Assembly: GCA_030998225.1 (NCBI GenBank)
Contig: JAPYXD010000742.1
Location: 2,170,001 to 2,234,000, forward strand
Origin: Diplolepis rosae
Taxonomy: Eukaryota > Arthropoda > Insecta > Hymenoptera > Diplolepididae
Reading direction: 5' to 3'
DNA: 64,000 bases
The translations under genes were made by a program, and so were the position numbers. The notes below the pieces were generated by a model. That model made no database searches. It saw nothing but the letters and a program-made list of their open reading frames with translations, and was not told the origin of the DNA. Positions 20,048 to 30,085 of the stretch are shown here, one piece after another (within the stretch, counting starts at the first letter, position 1; each line of letters starts with the position of its first letter).

Positions 20048-20172
20048 ACTATAAGCATGAATCTCTTACGCACGCAACTCTTATTTTGGTTTTAATTTTT
20101 AATGGCATGGTATATGTGTGTAATTATGACTACTAATCTAATTTTTTACTTTTGTTTAGTTAATCTCTCTGC

Positions 20173-21894
20173 ATGCTGTCACCAGTAAAAATGATGGTAA
20201 AAAGAACCTTTTATTCTAGGAACTCGAGAAGCGACATGTTGAGGATTTGTACTCTCATCATAATCATCAAATTAAATCCTATACAATCTTATGAAGCTGA
20301 CAATTTCATTATAACTTCTATCTCAAACGCTTCTAGTATTTATTTCGAGCCATTAGACAATATAACTTTTACCTCTGGCAGCTGGCATCTTCTTTCTTAT
20401 ATCAATATATTAAGCTTTTTGAATTTTGGATACGAAATACTTGACACTTTCAAAGAACTGACTGTCCATTGTCAAAATAACTGCATTCTCAACGAAATAA
20501 CAGCACAAATAATAATTAAAGAAAGAAAAATAAAATCAGTTTTAAACGAAATTTCTTTAATTCTAGAAAACACGGTAGACATCACATTGAAAGACGATTT
20601 TCAAAATTTTAGAACAGCACTTATCAAAATGCAAAAGTCAAATAATTCTACCTTTGACTGGTACGAAAAACAGATTTATATTTTTCCTTCTATTTTGACA
20701 GATACTTGTAAAAAAATCATCCATGCCAAAAACACAATAGCTAGATTTAAAAACTGGCATCTAAAATTCCCAAATTCGACAGATTCCTTGTACGAAATGT
20801 TCGAAGTATCATGGATAACTAACATCAAAGACGCTACACACCATTATATTCTCAGTATACAACAGCTATCAACTAATTTAGCTTTTGCAATTAATGGTAA
20901 ATGGCATCCTACTCTACTGTCTTTAATTCCTTTCAATTCAATCAAGAATCTAGCATCCACAAGTTCTCCATATCAAACAGCAAACGACCTCACTCTTTCT
21001 GAACTTCTAATATTTGCTAAAGTCCAACTTTTCTTTTATGAGAAGAAATTAGTTATCTCACTCTCTCTTCCATTTATATCAGAGAAGAAATATCAAATAT
21101 TCAAACCCTATTCAATCCCTATTTATCACACATTTAATTCAGACTTGACTACATCCATTTTTATCAAATCTAAAATTTCCTATTTGGCACTTTCAAATGA
21201 CAAACAAACTTATTTTACCTTCGACGATTATCTCTATGATACCTGTCATTCAACACAAATTGGAAAAATTTGTACTTTAACTCCCCCTGAATGGAGCACA
21301 TTAAACAAACAAATTTGTGAAACAGCACTCCTTACAGAAAATAAACTATATCAGTGCCAATTCTATCTAAAAATAACTAATAACATCCAATGGACTCCAC
21401 TTAAATTTTATCAAGGATGGTTATACTCCACTCCTTTTCCTACAAAAATTCGAATCCATTGTCCACAAAAAATTTCCACTCAGATTACTGTCAATAACGC
21501 TGGCATTTTACAAACACAATCCGACTGCATCATTGAAGCAAATAATTTAGTCTTGCCACAGATTAACACAAAATCAAAATCTCTTCTACAAATTACCCCC
21601 ACTACAGGCCATTCTACTTCACTATACAAAATTGCCCCTAATCTTTACAACTTATCATTAAACTCAAATACACTACTCAAAAATTTATTCAGTTCTTGGA
21701 ATAATAATGAAATTATTTCACTATCTACCCTTGAACAAAAATTATCTACATTTCTTCAGTTTAAAAAGTCTTATAATAAAAGAACAGAAATCGGCAAGGA
21801 CTTTGAAACATTATCTTTTTACATTTTTATAGTAACAATTGTATTCATTATTATCTCACTTCTCTTCATGCTATTCGGATTGTGCTATACATAA
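20173..21894 (+). CDS. Element A envelope protein, baculovirus-F-like, intact 573 residues
   Basis: Intact ORF just after a strong acceptor (TACTAATCTA branch-like, then TTTTTTACTTTTGTTTAG ending 20159). A hydrophobic stretch (LRICTLIIIIKLN, from Met 20239) would act as signal peptide, so Met 20239 may be the real start. The body shows the Cys spacing and segments (ICTLTPPEW, QCQFYLK, FYQGWLYSTP, IRIHCPQ, GILQTQSDC) of insect errantivirus envelopes related to baculovirus F. The last ~25 residues form a membrane anchor with a very short tail. I see no furin site of the R-x-K-R kind, so fusion competence is doubtful. It is the only large undamaged ORF in element A. Confidence 0.75.
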   Translation: MLSPVKMMVKRTFYSRNSRSDMLRICTLIIIIKLNPIQSYEADNFIITSISNASSIYFEPLDNITFTSGSWHLLSYINILSFLNFGYEILDTFKELTVHCQNNCILNEITAQIIIKERKIKSVLNEISLILENTVDITLKDDFQNFRTALIKMQKSNNSTFDWYEKQIYIFPSILTDTCKKIIHAKNTIARFKNWHLKFPNSTDSLYEMFEVSWITNIKDATHHYILSIQQLSTNLAFAINGKWHPTLLSLIPFNSIKNLASTSSPYQTANDLTLSELLIFAKVQLFFYEKKLVISLSLPFISEKKYQIFKPYSIPIYHTFNSDLTTSIFIKSKISYLALSNDKQTYFTFDDYLYDTCHSTQIGKICTLTPPEWSTLNKQICETALLTENKLYQCQFYLKITNNIQWTPLKFYQGWLYSTPFPTKIRIHCPQKISTQITVNNAGILQTQSDCIIEANNLVLPQINTKSKSLLQITPTTGHSTSLYKIAPNLYNLSLNSNTLLKNLFSSWNNNEIISLSTLEQKLSTFLQFKKSYNKRTEIGKDFETLSFYIFIVTIVFIIISLLFMLFGLCYT

Positions 21895-22149
21895 AAATCC
21901 ATAAAAACTCGATAAATTTGAAAACTCTGGAACCCCCAGTAACTCACCAAGATTTGAACCTTCTGGAAAACGAAACAATCCAACTTGAACAGCTCAAAAC
22001 TTCACACTCACAACCTAAATTTCTAAACACTTTAGTGTAATCATCCGTTCTTTTTACACTTATATACAAATATTTCCACTTAAAACACAGTCACCAACTG
22101 TCACATTCACTTTTTCCTTCGTCTTCTTCTTCCCCTCATGGTAAAAATT
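21895..22149 (+). other. Spacer between env and antisense gene
   Basis: About 250 bases with no supported gene on the plus strand. The 3' end of the antisense gene (last exon near 22075-22147) reaches into it. Confidence 0.5.
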
Positions 22150-23216
22150 ATAAACAAATAATAAAAATTCAAAAACAAATTCATAAATGAATCAATTTCT
22201 ATTTTCAATCATATTTACCTGTTCAAGTACAGAATTTGTGACTCTAAATCGCATTCTGGCAACCTTAACTATCACTTCTATTCTATCATCATCCAATTGT
22301 TTTTTAACCTCAGCTGCTCTACGGTAACGCTAAGAACGGTCAAAACCAGCCCACAGCCAAGGCAATTGAACACGCATACCATTGTTCAATACCAAAAATT
22401 TAGGCGACAATAAAACTCGTTTGTCGTCATTGTCATACCTAACGCGATCACTATCAACCTGCAATAAACAACTTAAATATATTCTTTCATCTATTTTTAT
22501 AAAAAAATTAATAACAATATATATATATAAATACTTACCAGCACAAGAAGACGCTCTTCATTAAAGTGACAAAACCTTTCACTTATTTTAAATACACCAG
22601 ACGGTTACGAATTGTACTCAGAAATTACTTGAGCTCTTAACACTTCCTGTTGTGCCAAAGGAAAATCAGCCCACCATAAGGGACCATGATGGTTTACACC
22701 TTTAACAATCCTTATTTTAAAAATGTTGAAATGTGTCCCTTCCTTCCATATATCATGAGACCATTGTCTCAATTCATATCGAGGCATTTGATTCACATCC
22801 TCAAATTAATCTCGTATATTCTCCGTCTGAACAACAGAGTCTTCAATTGGAGAAACAACTTCATTATCCTCAGCATTTCTATTTTCACTAATAGATTCAT
22901 CAACATTCATATGCACAGCACTTACACGTTCTTCAACACTCTCCTCTTGTCCTTTATTCAGATTAAAAAGTATTGACTCATCAAGAGTCTCACCGTCTTT
23001 TTCCGACTCCCCAAAGAACGTTCGATCTAAATCAGCCCAAAAGTCACTATCTACACACACTTCACTATTTTCCCCGCTTTCGCAAAACCTCAAACTAGAC
23101 TCTGGAACCTCAAAATCAATCAAAGAATCAAAATTAAAATCATCCGCCGATAAAAACTCATTTCCGAAAAATTCCGAAAACTCATTTGCAACATTTTCCT
23201 TCTGAAACGATTCCAT
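22075..23216 (-). pseudogene. Antisense spliced gene inside element A, unknown function
   Basis: Minus-strand gene running against env. Exon 1 starts at ATG 23216 and is open, apart from TAA at 22808-22806 and 22607-22605, to 22539, where a consensus GTAAGT donor follows. Intron 1 ends at a TTTATTGCAG acceptor; exon 2 is 22458-22219 (80 codons, one TAG) and ends CAG|GTAAAT. A weak third exon may end near 22075. All junctions are phase 0. The N-terminus is rich in Asp, Glu, Phe and Ser (DDFNFDSLIDF), like an acidic activation domain; the rest has conserved-looking Trp (WSHDIWKEGTHF, GPLWWADFPLAQQ). I recognise no family. In-frame stops show decay. Could be an ambisense accessory gene or a captured gene. 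Confidence 0.45.
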
Positions 23217-23552
23217 GTTTTACTCAAAGGATCTAAACTTCGACTAACACTCTTCTCACTCTCAAAGTTAACCCTTTCGAGCTTCATTTCTCCAAAACTT
23301 TCCCTATTTTTACTTCTAACACATAAAAACACACAAACCTCTTGACTTAAACCCTTCTAAAATTTTGACAAAAAACGACAACCTTAGAAACTCCAATTAT
23401 CACACTGTGAATAACTTTCAAAAAAAGGATGCCTCTCAACCATCGTCATAAATCCTAGAAGCAGTAAAATCATAAATCAGTAAACTTTTTCACTCAGATT
23501 AGTAACTTGCCTATAACCAAAAATTTTCTCTCTTTCTATCATTTTTAGAATC
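23217..23552. other. Region between the antisense gene and the first Cys-rich ORF
   Basis: No ORF with a family motif. On the minus strand it would be the promoter or 5' end of the antisense gene. On the plus strand it ends with a pyrimidine tract and acceptor (TTTCTATCATTTTTAG, ending 23548). Confidence 0.4.
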
Positions 23553-23942
23553 ATGAAACCTCCTCAAGAAATACCTGAAAACGAGAAATCTTTCGACGGT
23601 ATTTGCTTAGAACATCACCCAGAAACTTATGACATACTATTCATCACCAAATGTTTCAAATTAGACGAAAATACACCATTGATCTATGTAAAATCAACTC
23701 ACTCAGCAATGCGTATTTGTGAATATTGTTACTTCAAATTGTCAGATTATGAAAAAGAAAGCTATGAACGTCGAAGCACTTGGCATTAAATCTGACAATT
23801 ACGCCGATTTAATACAGTCTGTTTCTTTTGTAACATCAAAATAAGATCCATTTGTTGTACAGCCTTTCAATGTACTCAATGCATAGAGAAGTTCCTAGAC
23901 AATCAGAATCTCATACAAAATGGAATAGAAATTGAAATTTGA
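23553..23942 (+). pseudogene. Element A accessory ORF 1, Cys-rich
   Basis: ATG 23553 lies 5 nt after the acceptor-like ATTTTTAG. The frame contains TAA 23787-23789 and TGA 23793-23795, then continues in phase to TGA 23940-23942. Cysteine pairs are arranged CEYCYFKLSD … CFFC … CTQC, consistent with a zinc-binding fold of three CxxC units. The next ORF repeats this layout (CVDCYFLITD … CHAC … CENC), so the two look like tandem paralogues. I do not recognise a family; a small zinc-binding regulator is the simplest reading. Confidence 0.4.
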
Positions 23943-24140
23943 CACTATTTAAAATCTTAGTACGCATGTATAGCAAAAGGGAAATAGGGAAAATTATTTG
24001 TCATATGTATCACGCATGAATCCAAATAATAAATAATTCGCAGATGATTTTCCTTATTAATAGCATGACTATTGAAAGCATACTTTGGTATGCCCAAAAT
24101 ATTAAAAATAAAACAATTTTTTTTATCTCCTCGCAGAAAA
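23943..24140 (+). other. Short spacer with splice acceptor
   Basis: No gene. It ends in a pyrimidine tract and acceptor (TTTTTTTTATCTCCTCGCAG, ending 24136) directly before the second Cys-rich ORF. Confidence 0.5.
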
Positions 24141-24557
24141 ATGCTGCCAACTGAGAAAACTGCTCCCAAAATTGCACGAAAAAGCAAAACAAATCTATTA
24201 AACTATTATTCTACATTCTTACATAGTTTATACATGAATTATTTTTGTTGCATTAAAATACACGCAGATGAACAAGTATTATTCAATTTATTACTAGGAA
24301 GACCGTCATGCGTTGACTGCTATTTTTTAATAACTGACGACGAACGCGATAATATTTGTGAACTTACGGACAGATGTACGCCATTCAGAAATTTATCAGA
24401 TATCATTTGTCATGCTTGCGACAAACCAGTATATTTTTTTAGACAAAGAGAAGATAATTGCGAGAATTGTAGAGCTTTTATTGATTTCAAACTAAGTGTA
24501 GAAGATTCAAATTCACATGTGGTACAGCAGTCATTTATAGAATCCGATTCAGAATAG
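24141..24557 (+). CDS. Element A accessory ORF 2, Cys-rich
   Basis: ATG 24141 is 5 nt after a strong acceptor. It encodes 138 residues, with a basic N-terminus (EKTAPKIARKSK), then CVDCYFLITDDERDN, CHACDKPVYF and CENC. The CxxC spacing matches the upstream ORF at 23553, and the YF.(I/L)(S/T)D context after the first pair is shared. The tail is Ser/Glu/Asp-rich. A TAG at 24555-24557 ends it; the next ~20 codons stay acidic and open, so the ancestral protein may have been longer. Probably a zinc-binding protein; function unknown. Confidence 0.45.
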   Translation: MLPTEKTAPKIARKSKTNLLNYYSTFLHSLYMNYFCCIKIHADEQVLFNLLLGRPSCVDCYFLITDDERDNICELTDRCTPFRNLSDIICHACDKPVYFFRQREDNCENCRAFIDFKLSVEDSNSHVVQQSFIESDSE

Positions 24558-24830
24558 GATTCGGAACCTAATGAGGTCGATTATGATTCTGAAGCTTCAA
24601 CAATAATCTTCGAAAATTGATAATGAAAAATAATAAATTTAACATTCAAACAAAATCATGCCACCCTTTTATAATTTTAATACTACTATAATAACGATAA
24701 ATGTAAGTTTTCACTACGAGATTTTATGTTAAGAACAACTCATACCCCATAGAAAGATATTCTATTCTTAATCAATTAGCAACTTTTGGTCTTTCTCTAT
24801 AAAATGTATTCTCTGTATGTTTCAGAAAAA
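24558..24830 (+). other. Spacer with splice acceptor
   Basis: No gene beyond a ~20-codon acidic continuation of the previous ORF. It ends with an acceptor-like TGTATTCTCTGTATGTTTCAG (AG at 24824-24825), 5 nt before the next ATG. Confidence 0.5.
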
Positions 24831-25259
24831 ATGGAAGTTCCATTTAGAACAATAAATGCAGCCACAGTCGCTAGCCCTATGCAATTGATTAATGAATTAA
24901 GCGTATAATACGATTTTACACCTCCAAAATACGAAATAACATCTTTCAATTTATTTAATATTCTGACTTTCATCGCAAAATGTACGTTGACTAAAGATTG
25001 TTCTAAATATACATGTAGCAGTGACGAAGCTCCAAATATCAAACAGGCAAAACACGCTGCAGCCAGAAAATTATTAGAATTGTTAAACGAAAATTATGTC
25101 TTTAGCGAACAAAACGGTTCAGGAATCAAAACAAACAGTTTTGGAAATCGTGAAGTGTTGAATAAATGGACTGGGACTTGCGAGAAGTGCTATCAAAGAG
25201 GTCACTTGATTTATACGTGTAAAGGACCCACGAGAAATAAAAACCTGCGACTTAATTAA
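24831..25259 (+). pseudogene. Element A accessory ORF 3: dsRNA-binding domain plus zinc knuckle
   Basis: ATG 24831 follows an acceptor by 5 nt. The frame has one TAA (24906-24908) and ends at 25259. Residues ~15-85 match a dsRNA-binding domain: SPMQLINELS at helix 1, FTPPKYEI at the loop, and NIKQAKHAAARKLLELL at the final helix. A CCHC knuckle, CEKCYQRGHLIYTC, follows near 25173-25214. A dsRNA-binding domain fused to a Gag-like knuckle is unusual. It would bind dsRNA and single-stranded RNA; suppression of antiviral RNAi is the obvious hypothesis. Confidence 0.65.
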
Positions 25260-25464
25260 AATATTATATATTTTCATTATTATATAAATTATGACTGCAT
25301 ACATATGAACTTTTCACAAATAATATTTCGATAGGAATCATATGCGAGACACCTCTTATCCTATAACAATATTTTTTCAGGAAACTAATGAACTCATTTT
25401 AATTTTGCCTCTACCGAGGATTCGATCGTTACAGTTCTATTCAATCACCTCCACGATCGAATTT
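25260..25464 (+). other. Element A 3' noncoding region before the LTR
   Basis: AT-rich with an acceptor-like AACAATATTTTTTCAG near 25380 but no long ORF after it. An inverted GATCG motif flanks a short spacer near 25420-25460. Confidence 0.5.
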
Positions 25465-25476
25465 AGGGGGGAGAGG
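25465..25476 (+). promoter_or_regulatory. Polypurine tract of element A
   Basis: AGGGGGGAGAGG directly abuts the LTR start TGTCACG, as expected for the plus-strand primer. Confidence 0.8.
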
Positions 25477-27121
25477 TGTCACGTATCCATGACAGTTATA
25501 TTACATATTATAATCATATAAAACTATTATGCTATTATATCATATAACAAGTTTTATTGTTGCTATAAATATTGTTGCTAGATACATGTAATAGTTTTTA
25601 TAAATAATTTCACTATTACTATTAACTAAAATATCAATAAACAATTGATTTTATTGATAAAATACTAATTAAAACAAATATTGCCTTTTATTATTATTAA
25701 CTATTATTATTACTATTGTTAATAATAACAATTAACGAAATGCAACAAATGTCATATAGCAACAATATTACTTCAACCTTTATATTTAAAACTTCTTGAT
25801 TTGCAATAATTATCAATCACTTTCATTATAATTATTTCATATTGTTATTAAAATTTGCAACAAATATTATAATAATGTTACTTCAAATTTTATAATAATA
25901 ATGTTTATAATAATTATCATTATCGTTAATATTCTTATTTGATGTTAATCAACAATCAGCAATTAATTATAAAATACGTTCTTTTAATAAATATTAATAT
26001 TATGTTATTTTATAAACAAAAGCAATGTTTAAATATAATGATTAATAGAATTATAAACAAATCATAATCACCATTTATGTACAACAATTTTATTATAGTT
26101 ACTCTATTACTTACCTATGTATACAAATAATGTCATTGACCCTTGCGACTAAATCTACCTAAAAACCTGATGGTACGGGTTTACACAGCCCTTGAGAAGA
26201 TGTGAGTACACCCACACCACGAAAGCATGACCCACACGGACTTGGAAAATCGGTGTGAGTCCCTAAGCTCACCAACGCAGCACACCAGCAAACTGTTCCA
26301 TAGTCTCAACTCACCACACTGACACCTAAGATTCTAATGGACTTCGAAAAAGCTATTGAAACCATGGAACTCAAATTCCCATACTTTCTAGCTACGAGTT
26401 GAAACTACAGACGACAATATAAACCAGGCTGCAAGGCCTAAACACCAGTCTAAGCGCGTCGGAGTCTGAGTCTAAGCGAGTCTAAGGGAGCGTACAATCA
26501 AGCAGTATCGTTAGAACCGGTTTTCGTCGCCGTACCGCAATAAATCTAAGTGGCCGTAATTTCCACGTGTTCGGGAAAACCAATATAATAACAACAGAGT
26601 GAATTTAAATAAAACTGGATTTAGTGTCATTGTAATCGAGGCATCAAAATAAGGATACCTGTTAAACAAAGGATTGACCTGCCACTGTTGGTCAACAAGG
26701 ATAATTAGGGGAGGTACCCGATTAGCAGAGGATACACAGAAGTTAAGGGATTATCGCTTTCAAGTGGCCACCTCATCAAAAACAACCGGTAAGTCAAATA
26801 ACTTGTTTTTATTATATTTCTCTTTTCTTCTGAGCCCTTTAGACTCACGGTGTGTTTTTCTTTAGGGTTGGACCAAACAGACTCGATCAACCAAAGGAAA
26901 ACAGCCTGCAACCAACAACTAAAAAGTCGCTTGGGTTAAAATAAAATTTGTATTTATATAATAAATTATTATTAACAATAATTGTAATTTGATTCATTTG
27001 GCTTGTCCTCCACCCGGTTAATTGTTAATTTTAACAATAAACAGAGGAACATAGTTAGGGTAATTGGCTCTAGACTTTAGGTAGGAAATATTTATATTAA
27101 TTTAAAACTTCGGACGTCACA
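25477..27121 (+). repeat. Element A 3' LTR
   Basis: The LTR starts TGTCACG after the polypurine tract. Its end is taken as CGTCACA at 27121, because the next bases match the LTR of element E. The 1.6 kb length is long but plausible. It contains AATAAA signals and a GTAAGT donor at 26789. No second copy is in the window, so the right boundary is inferred. Confidence 0.65.
26789..26865 (+). other. Candidate intron and splice donor in the A LTR
   Basis: ACCG|GTAAGT at 26789 and a TGTTTTTCTTTAG acceptor at 26865 would define a 77 bp intron. In the 5' LTR the same donor could serve all spliced mRNAs of element A. Confidence 0.4.
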
Positions 27122-28526
27122 ATAAATTCAACGAAAATTAATAAAAATCAGAAATTGTAATCGATGAAAATACAAGTATTATTATTAAATTAAACATGGT
27201 TAACATTTGTCAAATTCTCAAAAACACTTAATCTTAACGGGTTACGACAATACGAAATTATAGAAAGCGCAATTAAAGCTACTTGTCTTGACGAGAGCCA
27301 GAGAGCAAAAGCAGCGATACCAACTTCTAATCTGGATTTTATCATCTTTCACTTACTAATTCAATCTCTTTCTTTCTTTCTTTCCATCTCACTCTTTCTT
27401 CTCATTCCTTTACCATATACTGTCTCGTGGCTTTGTCATATGTAGCCGATAGACCACGGGCAGAGAACACGTAATCCCCACGCGGGTGCAAATGAGTGTT
27501 TACTTGTGTGTGCGTGCGCGCTTTGGAGTAGATGTTGTGCGTATATGTGACGTGTAGGTATAACACGAGTGTTCCCCCCGTGCGCCCAATGAACTTTCCT
27601 GTACGAAAGTTTGGCTTCTTAAAGGATGCAAATTTCTATGCACGAGATGACGTTAGCCCACGAGCCTGGTACCCAAGCCCTCATTAACCTAGGTCTAGCC
27701 CAGCTGATGAACACACTGTCCAAGCCCGCATTCACCTGTAAGGCTTAGAACAGCTTTGGTTCACCAACTGTCCAAGTTCTCATTAACCTCTCTAGGTTTA
27801 GATCTGCTATGAACACACCGTTCAAGCTATTATTAACATCTCTATAGGCTTAGACCAACTTTGGACAGTTTTCAAATCTATTTCTTTGTTCATCTGTTAA
27901 TTATAAACAAGAAGAATACTTAAATGAATAAAGTTTTCTTCAACAGTAATTTTTCAACTTTTCAATTCACATTACAAAATATGAATTTAGTATTCTCTGG
28001 CTCTCCTCTCTCTGACTTTCGTCAAACTATTATTGGTTTTTTTTTCCATCAAAATATTTTTTTTTAAATTTAACACTAAAACGGGTACATAGATTAAATT
28101 CTATCCTCAACTCCTTAATTCATTAAATGACTTAAGGATAACTTATAAATTATATAAAATGAGAACTTATAAGTTATAAAGTGAGAACAGGAAATTTGAG
28201 ATGCGCTTTGATATCAAAGTTTGTATTAAGAACGTGGCGCCCATTTATTTGGCTCTAATCAGCTTTGCGAGAATGAGTCGCAAGATAAACAATTTCTTTG
28301 TGACCCTTTAATTTCGCTGAATTGTCACTTACAAATGTTTCTAGAATGGATTCAAATTGCCAATGATCAAATATCATGATATTTATCAAATTACAGATCT
28401 TAAGTTTACCAATCATAAATTTATAAAAGTTACGATTTACGAGTAACTCTCGCTTATGTAAATTATTCGTTTATTTTCCTATTTTATTTTATTTATTATT
28501 ATTATCTTCTATATCTATCCAAAACA
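27122..28526 (-). repeat. Element E 3' LTR
   Basis: It matches the right LTR (41642-42917) over most of its length. It carries ~130 bp near 27590-27740 that the right copy lacks, and it lacks ~25 bp at its 3' end next to element A. It ends …CCAAAACA on the plus strand, that is, minus-strand start TGTTTTGG. A purine-rich minus-strand tract (ACGAGGGGGAG) precedes it. Confidence 0.85.
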
Positions 28527-28548
28527 CTCCCCCTCGTACAAAATAAAG

Positions 28549-30085
28549 TTAATTTTTTACTTTATTTGAATCGAGTAGTTTTACAAGTTTACGGGCGGGG
28601 CGCATCAAATCACCCGTAGAAGTGTGCACATTAGCTACTCGTACTTGGCCATCTTTACCTGGGTAGATTTTTGTAATTGTCCCCCTTTTCCAGACATTTC
28701 GCGGACTATCTAAATCCACAATTAACACTATATCTCCAATTTGTAAAGGTGGTTCTTCTCTATTCCAAATTTTTCGAGGCATTAAGGTAGGCAAGTACTC
28801 GCGAATCCATCTTTTCCAAAAGCAATCGGCGAAATGTTGAGCTATTCTGTATTGCTTACGAGGATTTAAAATTTAGCATCGTACTTTCCCAATTTTACTT
28901 CGCCTGACGACGCGCCTATCAAGAAGTGATTTGGAGTAAGAGCTTCTTGGTCGCGTGGATCGGGAGAAACGTCAGTGAGCGGTCTCGAATTTACTGAATG
29001 CTCTATTTCGCACAATACCGTATACAAAACCTCCTCGCTAGGAGCCTGATCAAAAATAATAGTCTTTAAGGCTGTTTTATTGATCGTACCAATCTCTCCC
29101 ACGCCCCACCCATATGTGGAGCGTCAGGAGGGTTGAAGTCCCATTCTATTTGTTCACGCACGGCAAAATCAGTTATTCTGTCGTTATCCATTTCTATAAT
29201 CGCCTTTTTTAACTCGTTATAAGCACCTCGAAAATTTGTGCCATTATCACTATACATGTGCAACGGCACACCTCTTCGAGCCGCTAATCGTTGGACGGCC
29301 ATTATCGCGGAGCTTGCACTTAAACTGTGCGCAAGCTCGATATGAATCGCTCTGGTAGTAAGACAGGTAAATAATACGCCCCAACGCTTTTCTCTGCGCC
29401 GACCGATTTTCACGTTCATCGGGCCGAAATAGTCAATGCCGCAGTGACTAAAAGGTTTTTGTCTGGCGGCGACGCGTGCTGTCGGTAAATCGCCCATTAA
29501 CGGATTTTGAGGTTTTCTCCTATGTAACCTACATACGAGACATTTATTTGTAATAGAACGCATTGTGCGCCGTAAACCAACGATATGGTAATGTTGACGC
29601 AATTCATTTAATACCGCGTTGCTGCTTGCGTGATAGAACTTGCGATGATATTCTTTTATGAGCATGATTGTAGCAAAATGTTTACTATCTAATATTATCG
29701 GATTATTATTAAAATTTAAACCAGGCGATAGAGGGACTCGACCCTTAGCACGCAGCACTCCATTTGTATCTACGTATGGCCTCACATCCGCTATTTTACT
29801 CACTTTATTTACTTCTTTTCCTTTTTTCAAATCACTGATCTCGTCTGCAAAACATTCATTTTGCACTATTCGATACCAATAATCTTCGCAAGTTTTTACC
29901 GTTTCTACTGGGGTTCGTGTGTCAGTTATGGGTTTCTCGTTAGACGTTAGCGTATTAATTATATTTTTCTCTTTATCTTTGCATCGATATACTTTCCATT
30001 TATCCGCTACGGTGAGTAGGCGTCTCGCGTGTACAAGCAAACCTCGCCAGCCTAAAAGTCTTGTTGTAAATGATAATTCCGTCAA
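28549..30085 (-). pseudogene. Element E integrase
   Basis: BEL/Pao integrase, minus strand, in three shifted frames (30085-29066, 29102-28866, 28794-28549). The zinc domain (H…H…CLVCRLHR) is in the first. The catalytic core shows D in GIDYFGPM, D in YSDNGTNF and E in GGAWERLV. A C-terminal domain with IGDIVLIVDLDSPRNVWKRG closes it. Frameshifts near 29080 and 28830 disable it. Confidence 0.88.
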
